A stretch of DNA of 64,000 nucleotides, taken from Porpolomopsis calyptriformis. Lineage: Eukaryota; Basidiomycota; Agaricomycetes; Agaricales; Hygrophoraceae. Positions 1-11,988 of this stretch are shown one piece after another. Position 1 is the first letter of the stretch, and each line of letters starts with the position of its first letter. A program made the position numbers and the translations under genes. Below the pieces are notes generated by a model. The model was given only the letters and a program-made list of their open reading frames with translations. It made no database searches and was not told the origin of the DNA. Location of the stretch: positions 62,001 to 126,000 of the forward strand of contig OX621163.1 in NCBI GenBank assembly GCA_951640195.1, read 5' to 3'.

Positions 1-3000
1 TTCTGCCATCAAGTCTTGCCTTGCCAAGAGTTGGGGTCTGGGACCTTCGCGGTCAGACGGCATTTTGTTGCTTGGAACCACCCTAGAACCTGCGAAGCGG
101 CTTGGTTCAGAAGCTGAAGCCAAGACCTGGCTGGACGGCATCGTGGCGATATATGCTAAGAGGTCCGGGATTTCTCTGTCTCCAGGCAGTTCGGGAGGTG
201 GAGCAGCTGGGGCAGCTGGAGGAGCCGTGATAAATAGTGAGGAGTTTTTGAAATTCCAGGCAGAGCAGGAACGGTTTGCAGCCCAGCACGTCGAACTCTA
301 TATGCGCTACCTCAAACGCGACTCACGCTCGGGTGAAATTGCATTTGATAAAGAAAAGGCACATTCGATCGCTCTTCAAGCCCGGTTAGACAGCATCGCG
401 AAGGAGCACGGCGACACCTATATCGATGGTATCCAGCCAATCTTTGATCCACTCAAGGCACGGCGCTTTGATTCTTCCTGGAACTGGGCTCGACAAGATG
501 CTCTGCTTATGTATTACAACGTTATTTTCGGACGACTCGCCACCGTAGATCGCGATATTACTGCGCGTGCCATTTCTCTCCTCAATCGTGCCGATCCGGA
601 CTTCCTTGTCTATATGCAATACAACATTGACCAATGTGACGTTACTCGAGGCGAAAACTACAAGTTGGCCAAAGAATTCGGGCAACAACTCCTCGATAAC
701 ACTAAAGAGGTCATCGGAAGGCCACCGGTTTACAAGGATGGTTAGTCGCGCTTAGATATTGTCTACTTTTCTCTTCTAACTGGTCCCTGAAGTTACCTTT
801 CCCACCGCGCCTCGTACCGAAGTCACGGAAAAGGGCGATATTGTGTACTCGGAAGTCGTTCGCGAGAATGTCCGCAAGCTTGAAGCGTACGTAGAAGAAA
901 TGGCGAGTGGTGACACTGTCTCGGGAGCCGTAAATATCCAAAAGGTTCAGGACGATGTTCTTAAACTCTGGACGGTTGTAAAATCGCAACCTGGAATTAG
1001 CCAAGAGCAGAAGAATCGCATCAAGGCGCTTTATGAAGGGGTGGTTCGTTCTCTACGTAAAGGACCTGATCCTCGTAGCCGCGTTGGAACCCGAAGCCGG
1101 AGATCATCATCTCAATTCCTTCGCCCTCAAATTACAAGCGTTTCATTCGTATCGGCCGACAAGATTCCCTTGTTGCACTTGAAACGCAGAGTCGGCACTA
1201 ATTGGGAATATAGCAACAACCTGACGAGTGTCTACTTGGATATCCTCCACGAAATTGCTACCTCAGGTACGACATTCAAGGACAAGAATGCTCTGTTAAC
1301 TGGCGTCGGCAAGGGTTCTATCGGTGTCGAGATTTTGAAAGGGCTGCTCTCTGGCGGTGCACATGTTGTGGTCACCACATCCCGTTACAGTCGCGCCACT
1401 GTCGAGTATTACCAATCGATCTTCCAGAGCTTTGGAAGTCGCGGTTCCGCTTTGATTGTCGTCCCATTCAATCAGGGTTCTAAGCAAGACGTCGAAGCTC
1501 TAGTTGACTACATCTATGCTACGTTAGGGCTCGATCTCGACTATATTCTCCCATTCGCCGCTGTTCCTGAAAATGGACGAGAGATTGATGGTGTCGACGA
1601 CAAGTCTGAACTTGCCCATCGTATCATGTTGGTCAACCTCCTTCGAATTCTCGGCGCTGTCAAAAACAAGAAAGCCAGTCGAGATTTCGTCACACGGCCT
1701 ACCCAAGTCATATTACCGCTTTCGCCCAACCATGGTCTTTTTGGGAATGATGGTCTCTACTCCGAGTCAAAAATTTCTCTCGAGACGCTGTTTAATCGCT
1801 GGAGCTCGGAAAGTTGGGGTGAGTACCTCTGCCTGGCGGGTGCTGTCATTGGGTGAGTGAATGTCGACGCTTTTGTCATCATCTATCTAAATTTGCTCCC
1901 ATTAGATGGACCCGTGGTACGGGCTTGATGAGCCCCGCCAATATTGTCGCACATGAGTTGGAAAGTTATGGCGTTCGCACCTTCTCGGCGAAAGAAATGG
2001 CGTTCAATATTCTGGGTCTTATGCATCCGCTGCTATTCAGCATTACTCAAGTGGAGCCGATTTGGGCAGACCTCAACGGTGGAATGGCTCGGCTTCCGCA
2101 CCTTGCAGATATCACAACCCGCATCCGTATCAACCTCAATAAGAAGAGCGAACTTCGCCGTGCTATCGCGAGAGATAGTTCCGCCGATTTTCAGGTTGTC
2201 AATGGCGTTGAGGCGGAAAGACTTTTGCAGACCGTAAACGTGGTCCCCCTGGCGAATTTCCGATTCGATTTCCCCGCTTTGGAGTCGGTCGACTCACTGA
2301 AAGATGTATCCCAGCTACGGGGTATGATTGATCTGGACAGAGTCATCGTTGTCACGGGCTTCGCTGAAGTCGGTCCTTGGGGTAGCTCCAGAACACGATG
2401 GGAGATGGAAGCAAGAGGTGAATTCACCATCGAAGGGTGTATTGAAATGGCGTGGATGATGGGCTACATAAAACACTTCGACGGTCGCCTAAAGGATGGG
2501 TCTTTGTATGTCGGCTGGGTTGACAGCAAAACCAACGAGCCAGTGGATGATAAGGATGTCAGAGGACGCTACGAAAAAGAAATCCTAAGTCATGCCGGAG
2601 TCCGCCTCATCGGTGAGTAAAGTATGCTGATTCCCCCTTCAAAAGCTTACGCTTGCATCCTAGAACCTGACCTTTTCCGAGGTTACAACCCCAAAAAGAA
2701 AATCTTCAACCAGGAGGTTGAGCTAATCCATGACTTGGAACCCATTGAAGTCGCGGAAGCCGAGGCCGAAAACTTCAAATACCAACATGGTGACAAGTGC
2801 GATATCTGGGCTGGTGAAAGCGGCCAGTGGTTTGTGAAATTCAAGAAGGGTGCATGCATCTTCGTCCCAAAAGCTTTCAAGTTCAGCCGTACAGTGGCTG
2901 GTCAAGTCCCGACAGGTTGGCACGCTGGTCGATACGGCATTCCTGATGATATCATTGCTCAAACGGATCGAGCTACCCTGTGGGCTCTTGTCTGCACAGC

Positions 3001-5092
3001 GGAGGCTCTCAATATGTCCCGCATCACAGACCCATACGAACTATACAAGCACATGCATCCCTCGGAGGTCGGGACTTGCCTTGGAAGTGGCATGGGTGGA
3101 ACTGAGAGTCTGGGAAAGATGTTCAAGGATCGCCGAGAAGAGAAGGAAGTGCAGAATGACATCCTTCAAGAGACGTGAGTCCTTTTTCCAGTACGGTCAT
3201 CCCATTTCTCAGCGTCCCATTTTAGTTTCATTAATACCACGGCTGGCTGGGTGAACTTGTTATTAATGTCCTCGAGTGGCCCTGTTAAAGTCCCCGTGGG
3301 AGCCTGGTTCGTGTTTCCTCTCCGTGTAATTTCCCGCTGACGTGATCCCTCTCGCAGCGCGACGGCACTACAGCCCCTTGAGATCGCATGCGATACCCTC
3401 CTGTCCGGAAAAGCTAAAGTCATGATCGCTGGTGGCTTTGACGACATTTGCGAAGAGGGCTCTTACGAGTTCGCCAACATGAAGGCGACAAGCAGTGCAG
3501 AAACAGAGTTTGCGATGGGTCGGGAGCCTACGGAGATGTCCCGTCCAGCAACAACAACTCGTGCAGGGGTAAGACAAATTTGACCATATCTGTTCTTCTG
3601 ATATTCATGCGTTCAAACCGCTCAGTTCATGGAGGCACAAGGAACTGGGATACACATTGTCATGACTGCCAAAACTGCCCTGGCACTTGAAGCTCCGATT
3701 CGTGGCGTCATTGCATTCACTTCCACCTCGACGTAGGTATAAGCCGATTCGCACTGGTATAGAGACTGACACCACTATTCAGTGATAAAGCAGGACGGTC
3801 TATTCCAGCCCCTGGTTGTGGGGTACTGACAATTGCTAGGGAGGTAGCATCGAAACACCCCCTACCGCTCCTCGACGTAGCCTACCGTTCTCGTCAAATC
3901 ACGTTTAGACGCACTCAAATCTCTCAATGGCTTTCACACGAGCACTCACAACTTCGTGAGGAGCTCGAAGCATGTAAGAGCCGAGGAGAGCCTGTCGACG
4001 ACGAATACTTCTCTTCACGGGTGGCCGATATCGAGAAGGAAGCCGACCGCCAAGAGGAAGATGTGTTAGCTATGTACGGCATGCTTGAAGGATCCGACCC
4101 ACGAGTAGCACCGCTGCGTCGTGCGCTTGCTGTTTGGGGCTTAACCGCTGATGACATTGTCGTTCTGTCGATCCATGGAACCAGCACCGGTGCTAATGTG
4201 AGTTTATCCTCTTTCCGATGAATCGAGAGACTCACAGAAGCTACAGGAAGAAAACGAGACACACATCTGGAACGATATTTTCACCTCCATTACTCGTACC
4301 CCTGGTAATGCCATCCCCATCATGGCGCAGAAGAGTTTACTGGGACACTCGAAAGGAGGATCAGCATCATGGCAATTGATGGGTCTCTTGCAAACCGTTA
4401 GCTCCGGCATTATTCCTGGAAACCGCAATAGCGAGTGAGTAGGATCCGATCATGTACTTAAATACACCTTTCTGACTATGCACAGCAACGTCGACGCTCA
4501 CTTCCAAGCTCATCGCTTCCTAATGTTCCCTTCGAAATCTATTCACACCGACGGTATTCGCGCAGGAGTGATGGTATGAAACTCTTAGCTTATCCGAAAA
4601 CCATCTCACCCTCGTGTTCCTAATCCTCCTTTGGATTTGGTCAAGTTGGCGGCACGGCTTTGGTTGTTCACCCCCGATATTTGTTTGGTGTACTCGAACC
4701 TTCCGCATACGAGTCTTACAAAGCTAGAAATCGTATTCGCGCCCTTCAATCGTACCGGGCGATGAGCGAGATGGTGACTTCAAATTCGCTTGTGAAGATC
4801 AAGGAGGTTCCCCCGTACAGCGTTGACTTGGAACGCCGCGTTTTGTTGAACTCCATGGCGAGAGCGACTCTCAACCCGAAGACCGGTAGCTACGTGTTCC
4901 CCGAGAAAATGACGACAACCATAGAGATGGATACCGCCAACATAAAGGCGATCTCGGAAATATCACACGTCCTCACTGAAACTGGCACAGCAATAGGTGT
5001 CGGTACCGACCATGGTGCGCTTTCTATGATGCTCAAGCTTCCGAGACTGACGGCGGACTTGAATAGAGCTGATCTCATCACAGCCTTCCTGA
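1..5092 (+). pseudogene. fas2: Fatty acid synthase subunit alpha (FAS2-type), 3' part, broken near its end
   Basis: The alpha subunit of the fungal type I fatty acid synthase carries ACP, ketoreductase (KR), ketosynthase (KS) and phosphopantetheinyl transferase (PPT) domains of the cytosolic alpha6-beta6 complex. The gene enters from the left in frame 2. Exons fitting GT-AG and phase: 1-740, 793-1852, 1906-2612, 2664-3174, 3226-3306, 3358-3568, 3626-3732, 3783-4197, 4247-4434, 4486-4573. KR shows the glycine-rich GVGKGSIG at about 1305-1330. In KS the catalytic Cys codon (VGACATA) is split across the 3306/3358 junction, and the two His motifs (HGTST, GHSKGGSA) are present near 4175 and 4345. 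Two breaks follow. No in-frame acceptor exists for the intron starting at 4574; the expected AG reads AA at 4622-4623. After a putative intron 5003-5066 the ELISS motif that opens PPT runs into TGA at 5090-5092. The rest of PPT is only faintly visible to about 5230. Mushrooms usually have one main FAS2, so this is probably a paralogue or dying copy. Confidence 0.9.
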
Positions 5093-6285
5093 AACCTTTT
5101 TGGCATTATTGATGTTGTCGGACAGGGTCTTCCCTAGAAAACAAGATACAGCTAACCTCTTTGAGAAGACTTGCAGCCCATTAGCATATCTATCATGAGT
5201 ATTGCTCCGAACTTCGTAATACTGCTCCTCCTGCCGTCCCATTCTTGGGTACGTTGCTAGCTCCCTTAACTAATTTCTTGACTGAGGTTATTGGCGCAAA
5301 GGACGTTACCTGACAGATCTCACCTTCTGTCGTGAGGGCAACCCTTCTTATAGAACGTCTCCTACGACTCCCAGCAAAAAGCTCCTTAACTTCAACAGGT
5401 ATCATAAGTTGGCTTGAAGGTGCGGCACACCAGATACGAAATTTCGATGAGTTGATATTAAATTTTAGTTTCATTCCACTGATTTACAGGTTGTTAATGG
5501 CGTTGAGGATGTGATACCTTCAATGAGATGATGCCATTGGCACCCTCATGACTTGCATGCTAGGTAAGACTTTGTTTTATTGGTTAATTGGCATAGTGGC
5601 GGGACTAGCTGGTTTCACCCGTGCGAAGGGGCTCATCAGTGGGCTTAACCGCTTGCCCATACCAGCCCTTATGGCTATACTGTGTACCCAACTTAGATTG
5701 CTGAGGGGGAGTCCAGCATCAGGTCATGAATGACCCAACAACCATGAACGGTCCACTCAAACCGACCATGAACGGAAGGTAGAGGTCTTTGACCCCGAAC
5801 AGGTGGGTAGTCAAGGGGGGTGCAGACTGAATGGTGAAGTGCGCCCTACTTCCTCTACATTCACATTGGACCATGATGGCCGACTGCCTGCCTTTCATGA
5901 GCGAAAGGACTTGTCCACGATAGCCTTTAGTTATCGAACCCACACACTTACTAGCAGTCGGCCGTCTCCGGAGATAAGGCCGAAAGTAGATAGTGCTATG
6001 TCTTGGGTTCGAACCCAAGAGTGAATATTTACATATGAACAGGCTAGTTGTCATTTACATCAATCTCTTCACCACTACTGTAACAGATATGTTACATACA
6101 GCCACCATGCCGTGTTTGTACGTATTTGTACCAGATACCTTAAGTACCGGTTATACTTAGGTAAACAATAAGTTTACATCCCACTCCCGCTTATACCAGA
6201 TTGCCCCAATACATTGGTTCTGTGCATATCCTGGTATTGAGCAAAGTGTGATAACTTATCCCCAATCCTTACACTTTTTTGCACA
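5093..6285. other. Degraded intergenic DNA left of the giant element
   Basis: The first ~150 bases hold faint remnants of the FAS2 PPT domain in several frames. The rest has only short ORFs with no recognisable family. A perfect 14-bp palindrome with a tRNA B-box-like core lies at about 6003-6017 but without a folding tRNA around it; it may be part of a short dispersed repeat. Nothing else stands out. Confidence 0.5.
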
Positions 6286-6636
6286 TCAGGGACCCATTAT
6301 CAACAAAATGACCAAAATGCTGACACAAAATTAATTCAAAATTCTTTGGGGGATTATTAGGGCATCCCAATACAATCAGTTTTTAATTTACTAACCCATA
6401 AATTAAAAAAATTGGCGGTCCCATTCTTGAGATATATGTAAAATACTCCATTTATACCATTATGCAGCCCAGCTATTGTATTGCACTCTATAAATCGCAA
6501 TTTCATATCCATTCGATAGGCACAGTGAACTAATGGTGAGCCCACCAAAAATTCCGATTTTTAGAGCATTTGGTATGTCGTGGTGGAAGATGGTAAGGTT
6601 TTAGGAGGAAGTATAAGTATAAGTAGCTATAGACTG
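6286..6636 (+). repeat. Left terminal inverted repeat, outer unique part
   Basis: About 350 bp that match the reverse complement of 34645-34983 with scattered substitutions and a few short indels. It includes the AT-rich stretch around 6305-6350 and the conserved CATTCGATAGGCACAGTG near 6512. No ORF is conserved across both copies, so the similarity reflects a DNA-level terminal repeat. Confidence 0.85.
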
Positions 6637-7664
6637 CTCTAAAAATCAGGGTTTTATATTCAATCGATAGCCCCAGTGTCATAGAGGTGGGGAATACAAC
6701 AATCCCGATTTATGGACCATTTGGGGTACCGCAATCAGTTATATAAGGGGTATGGGGGGGGGATATCTCCAACTTATCACAGAGGTCCTTAAAAATCAGG
6801 ATTTCATGTTCAATCGATAGCGCTAGTGTCACAGATACTGGGAATACAAAAATCCTGATTTATAGACCATTTGGGGTACCGCAATAAGCTATATAAGGGG
6901 TATGGAGGGGTATATCTCCAACTTATCACAGAGGTCTTTAAAAATCGGGATTTCATGTTCAATCGATAGCAGTAGTGTCATAGAGGCTCGGAATAACAAA
7001 ATCCTGATTTATAGGCAGAATAAGGTACCGCAATAAGCCATATAAGGGGTATGGGGGGTATATCTCCAACTTATCACAGAGCTCTTTAAAAATCTGGGTT
7101 TTATATTCAATCAATAGCCCCAGTGTCATAGAGGTGGGGAATACAAAATTCCTGAGTTACGGACTATTTGGGGTACTGCAATCAGTTATATAAGGGGTAT
7201 GGGAGGGGTATATCTCCAACTTATTACAGACATCTTTAAACATTACAATTTCATGTTCAATCAATAGCACCAGTGTCGTAGATGCTTGGAATAACAATAT
7301 ATGGATAGAATAAGGTACTCCAATAAGTTATATAAAGGGTATGAGGGACTATATCTCCAACTTATCACAGACCTCTTTAAACATCACAATTTCATGTTCA
7401 ATCAATAGCACCAGTGTGATAGATGCTTGGAATAACAATATATGGACAGAATAAGGCACTGCAATAAGCTATATAAGGGGTATGGGGGAGTATATCTCCA
7501 ACTTATCACAGACCTCTTTAAACATCACAATTTTATGTTCAAACAATAGCACCAGTGTTATAGATGCTCGGAATGACAATATATGGACAGAATGAGGCAC
7601 AGCAATAAACTATATAAGGGGTATGGGGGGGTATATCTCTAACTTATCACAGAGCTCTTTACAG
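6637..7664 (+). repeat. Left subterminal tandem array, ~145-bp unit, about 7 copies
   Basis: Each unit contains a TATATAAGGGGTATGG box, an AACTTATCACAGAG box and a TTCAATCGATAGC box. The AACTTATCAC box recurs at about 6773, 6918, 7068, 7217, 7358, 7500 and 7641, a spacing of 141-150 bp. The same unit occurs inverted at the right end. Subterminal repeat arrays commonly bind transposase in large DNA transposons. Confidence 0.85.
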
Positions 7665-8280
7665 CTGTTTGCACATGGCTTGACACACTTTTCCGCGGAT
7701 TTGAAAAAAGAAAAGAGTCGACTCAGTGCTGTTATGACTGATTATTAATCATTTAAATACAACTGTTAGGCTGTTGTACCAAGATCAGGCTTAATGGCAA
7801 CCTCAAGCTTGTCGGAAGACGATTCAATGTCACCAGGATCAAGCACACTGTTGGGTGGTACCATTAAGGTGATGAGCAATGTTAAGAGTTACAGTAAGAG
7901 ATTGTACAAGTTATGGCTGGTCGACTTTTCTTAAATCTCCGGACAAGTGTCAAGCCATGTGCAAACGGCTGTAATCCTAATCTACCTGTAGTTAAATGGA
8001 ATCGGATCATCTATTTACTCGGCTCGACTGGCCTGGGTCTCTTTCGTCTGACTACCAGAGTCTACTGCTGGTTACCTGAGTTGAGCTCACGCCACGTTGA
8101 GTCGACCAAGTTGAACGGTGTTGTCACTACCCGCCTCTGAAACACAGTGACTGGCACTTCATAGAGAGTTTGTTGAACTCTATTTCGGGGACCGCCTTGT
8201 GACAGTCACCTCACATGGGTGTGACAGTCACTCAACTGGTCGGGTGACAGTCACTCAACTCATGTGGGTGTGACTCCATA
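7665..8280. other. Non-coding stretch with short direct repeats
   Basis: Joins the left repeat array to the first cargo gene. Contains a cluster of the direct repeat GTGACAGTCAC at about 8199-8256. The only ORF (7913-8140) has no recognisable features. Confidence 0.4.
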
Positions 8281-8856
8281 TTAGAACCAGTCAACTGCTT
8301 CCTGCACAGCGTATTTCTCGAAAATATGACAAGGGCAAATATGGGCAGATTTGTGTAAATTCTGAGACATGACCACAATTTGATGAGAACTTGCTGCATC
8401 AGGAATACAGTATAACTGGAGCACATTCCCGTCAATACAAAATATGACGAGAAGAATATATCCCAGCTGAGGGAGTAAGCATTTTCTGGCATGCGTAACC
8501 TCATTAATGGACGCGCCCATAGTGACGCGTATACCAGGTATTGCCCTTGGAATACCTCTCGGTGCTGACTGGTCATGCCTGCCGATATCCCACACTGATA
8601 CGAACCAAAATATACCTTAGATGCACCAGATTGGTGAACTTCCTTGTTTGACGGTGGTGACACTGGTACATGATTGGATGAGCATCAGTTCTCCGTAGAT
8701 ATTGGTCCGTGCACCCATACATAAATACTCATCGTTACCTTGTACTTCCTCACGTGTTTGCCTCACGAGCTCAATGAGGTCCAAGCCGTTCCAACACATG
8801 ATACCATATTCCTTTTGTTCTTTCACAATGTTGATAGTTTCCGCAAGGAGTGCCAT
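8281..8856 (-). CDS. Unknown small gene
   Basis: Two open segments on the minus strand, 8617-8856 and 8281-8595, read like exons of one gene. A GT donor after a helical N-terminus rich in Glu and Lys precedes a second part containing a hydrophobic stretch and a Cys/His-rich tail (CPCHIF). The exon structure is not settled and no family is recognised. It is the first possible gene inside the left inverted repeat. Confidence 0.3.
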
Positions 8857-9298
8857 CCAATATCATTGAACAGCGTAAATTACAAGATATGTCTACTAGG
8901 ACCCGAGGTCAAGGTCTTAACTGATGAGATCTCCTCCAAGCATCGCAGGAGTGGTTGACGGTGTAGGCCCATTCCAGGCCTCTCTAGAATGACAGTGTGA
9001 AGATCTACAGCCTCTGTAAGCCTGTTAAGCCTCCACCGAGACCAGAAATCATAATGATGATTCTCGTTAATCCAGCAGGGTATCCCTTACATGCAGATCA
9101 CCGAGTCACATATATATAGTTGCACTCCCAAGCAACTACCAACATATACGTCATTTTCCTGATGTAATGTGAGGAGGGAGTGCTGTACCACCGAAAGGAT
9201 TCATGCCTCGACGGGCACGGCGGGCAGCACGTTGAGCGAAAAGTAGTACACGGTCGTTCATATTGCCATTCGAGTCTTCCAGATTCGTCACTGCCAGG

Positions 9299-11988
9299 AC
9301 TAGTTAGTTCTATATTACTATACACAACCAACTCTGCAACTTTGTTTGCAGCCTTATAAGTGGGTTGTCCCAGGGCTTTGGCTCACGCAGTGAGTTTCAT
9401 GAGTTGTGTCGTGATTTGATTTAATCGACAGGCAAACGAAGGCTGCAAGAAGTGAAGTAAAGTGAACTGGTGGCTAGTCCTATAAGGATTTCTAGGAAAC
9501 CCCGAAGCCTCACATAGAGTCGCTTTGTGAGGTGAGTGTTTATGTGTGGGTTCCGTTAGTGTACGCGAATCAACTTAAGCTGGAATTAAGGAATGGCTGA
9601 AGTTTTCGCTAACGATGAAAGCCTCTGGAATCAGTTGACAACCCCCCCCGTTAGCAAGTTCACTAAATGGACCTTTGGACGTAATTTCATCTGGATAGGC
9701 ACGATATGCTGCGAATTGCATGATGATGGCCTCCCAGCATTCGAGCTTGCGCTCTTTGATGCGCACTACATGTATTGGCATACAAGTGCTACTGGCCAGT
9801 ACAGCCATAACTACAACTACCACACTCGGTTGCGTGCTGCCATAGAGGACTACTTCAAGGGGGTGAAGGGGCATAATTTGCGCTCACCTGAAGTCCTCAC
9901 CCCATGGCTATGGCGAACATTCTGTGGATGCACCCATATCCCAGAGGGCCGCAATGACTTTATGGAACTCATTAAGAGATATGGTGCCTGGAAGGATGAA
10001 GGCATGCCTGCACCCTCTCTGGACGGTGAGTGTAATGAGATATTTATTCACGCTTCGATTTTAATTTTAATTGACACGCAGAGTGGGAAAGGGCTTTAAA
10101 AACCCCCAGTGTCCAGCTTTATCTGCCCAGGTGGCTAGAAATTTCAAAAGACCACCTAGGCTTCCCAGAGAAAAAGACAAGACTTTACGCCTAGCAATTC
10201 CATGTGTTTTTGCGAGCATGCCCAAGCAGTACTATTGCAGCTGGTAAGACATTGCGTTTTCTCTGCTTGTTGAAGACTAACTATTTGGTGTAAAAGAGGC
10301 AAACAAACCATTGAAATTTGTCGACACCCCGATCTATGCCTTTTTCTCCAAGGAAGAGCGTTCCACGATGCCTTGGATACGTCTGCTTGCAGACCCATCC
10401 TTGGTATGCCCACGCTCCACCTCCCTTGTTGACCACAAAGCTCTACAAAAGCTTAACCCAGGCGCCGAATTGGATGACTCTATCCTAGGCTCATACATCG
10501 ATCTCTGTCGGGCTCAGAATAAGGATAAAGAAGTAAAACTGATATCGACATATTTCTGGCCTCAGGTATCAAACCTAGACCACAAGGATTATGGTGGCGC
10601 AACAAGGTTGCTCTCTGCAGAGTTGGTAAGCCCTTTTCCCAAACGTTTCCTTCCTTCCATCAATCTGACAGGTTACCAAGAATGGCCAAAAGGTCAAACG
10701 TGGATGGTATGCAGCTGCTTTGTCCTCCATCAACGAGACGTTGGAAACCTTGAAGTCCCTTTATATCCCCGTAAACCAAAACCAAAATCACTGGCTGCTG
10801 CTGAGGATGAACTTCACGGATCGACGCTGGGAGTTCTATGATAGTATGACTGCATGCGGAAATGCGAAGACCCGGGCAGGCATTATTAAAGTGAGATTTT
10901 CAAGCCACAGAGTTCCTGATTAAATGCTGACAGGTGTCGAAAAAGGCTGTCAGCGATTATCTCACCACTGAGGTGAATTATAATCTCTCTGGGTGGAATT
11001 GCGAAACAGATATGTCTGTGCCGCAACAAAAAGGGTCCACAGATTGCGGGGTGTATACCTGTCAATATCTCAAGTGGCTGGTCAACGGTATGGCTATACC
11101 TTCAGTTTTGGAAGAGGCTGATGTTGCTGATTTTCGGAATATGATGATCATGGAGCTGGTTTCTGGGAAGCTTAGGATTGGCGATCGCAAGGAATCTTAA
11201 TATACACTCACTGTACTATTCACCTGGTTTTTGTCTGAAGATGGGGTAGCTTTATTAGCTGTAATAGCATTCAGCATTCGTTCAGCATTCGTTCATTCAG
11301 CCATTCTATTCATTTGTGCATCGCAACCTTGTCTTCATTTCATCATTTCCTCAACATACTTATGAAAGTTGTGCATGGCACCTTTGGCAATGAGGGCGTG
11401 TATGCCTTTGAACGTTCTCTTCATGAAAACCAACTCGTCGTTGTCCTCAAACATAGTGAAATTTGCCAAGTCTTGTCGCTTTTTCCACTCCATCACCAGA
11501 TTCTTGATCTAGTCAGAAAAATGGATGGATGCAATACCCCCATATTCGACAGAAAGACATACCATGTCTACATCAAAGTGTGACAAATCGACCCATATGC
11601 CTTTCTTGTCGTATCCTTTCGTTGCATCCGATAGATCAAGGAGGTGGGTTGCGAGGTCATCTGCATTACCGCTGAGTGGCTGAAGGAGCAATTTCACCCA
11701 ACGTGGGATGGGTTCTGGTTCTAGCTTATCGTGACCATCATCCACGACCTAGAAGAAAAAGGATGGCTACCGTCACCATCCATCTGGACTTGTACTCCGA
11801 ATGACTCGAATGCAAGCCTGATACCCACCAGAGTGGTGTCTGTAGCGCGCCCCTTCCCCTTCGTATCCTAGGAGACATACATATAAGCATACACGAGGCA
11901 CATGATGGGGAAAATACTATACCCTTTTCCTTTTCTCAACCTCTATTTCTGGATCCAGACCTACAAGCAGGCTTTCGGATAGATTTCG
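9299..11988 (+). repeat. Copy 1 of a >=2.69-kb direct repeat (Ulp1 plus AT-hook block)
   Basis: This block is nearly identical to 61311-64000 at a constant offset of 52,012 bp, with only scattered single-base differences. The left limit is sharp (common sequence starts ACTAGTTAG). The right limit lies beyond the end of the second copy in this window. The first ~130 bp resemble the 3' tail of the LINE at 56654-57540. Confidence 0.95.
9593..11200 (+). pseudogene. Ulp1/SENP-type SUMO protease (peptidase C48), copy with one nonsense codon
   Basis: Predicted to cleave SUMO or a SUMO-like modifier. Exons 9593-10025, 10082-10243, 10297-10625, 10672-10890 and 10934-11200 keep phase throughout and give 469 codons plus stop. 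The C-terminal third is a C48 domain with all expected residues: His348 in NHWLLL, Asp365 in FYDSM, Gln412/413 in VPQQ and Cys419 in STDCG. Codon 182 is TAG at 10192-10194, where the copy at 62204-62206 has TGG; this truncates the protein well before the catalytic domain. Apart from that it is almost identical to the second copy, so the stop is recent, or a base-call error. It lies near the left end of the giant element, convergent with the AT-hook gene. The N-terminal ~300 residues match no domain I know. Confidence 0.88.

Noticed and set aside
5995..6025. tRNA-like B-box GGTTCGAACCC
   Set aside because: It is a short perfect palindrome; no acceptor, D or anticodon arms could be folded around it on either strand.
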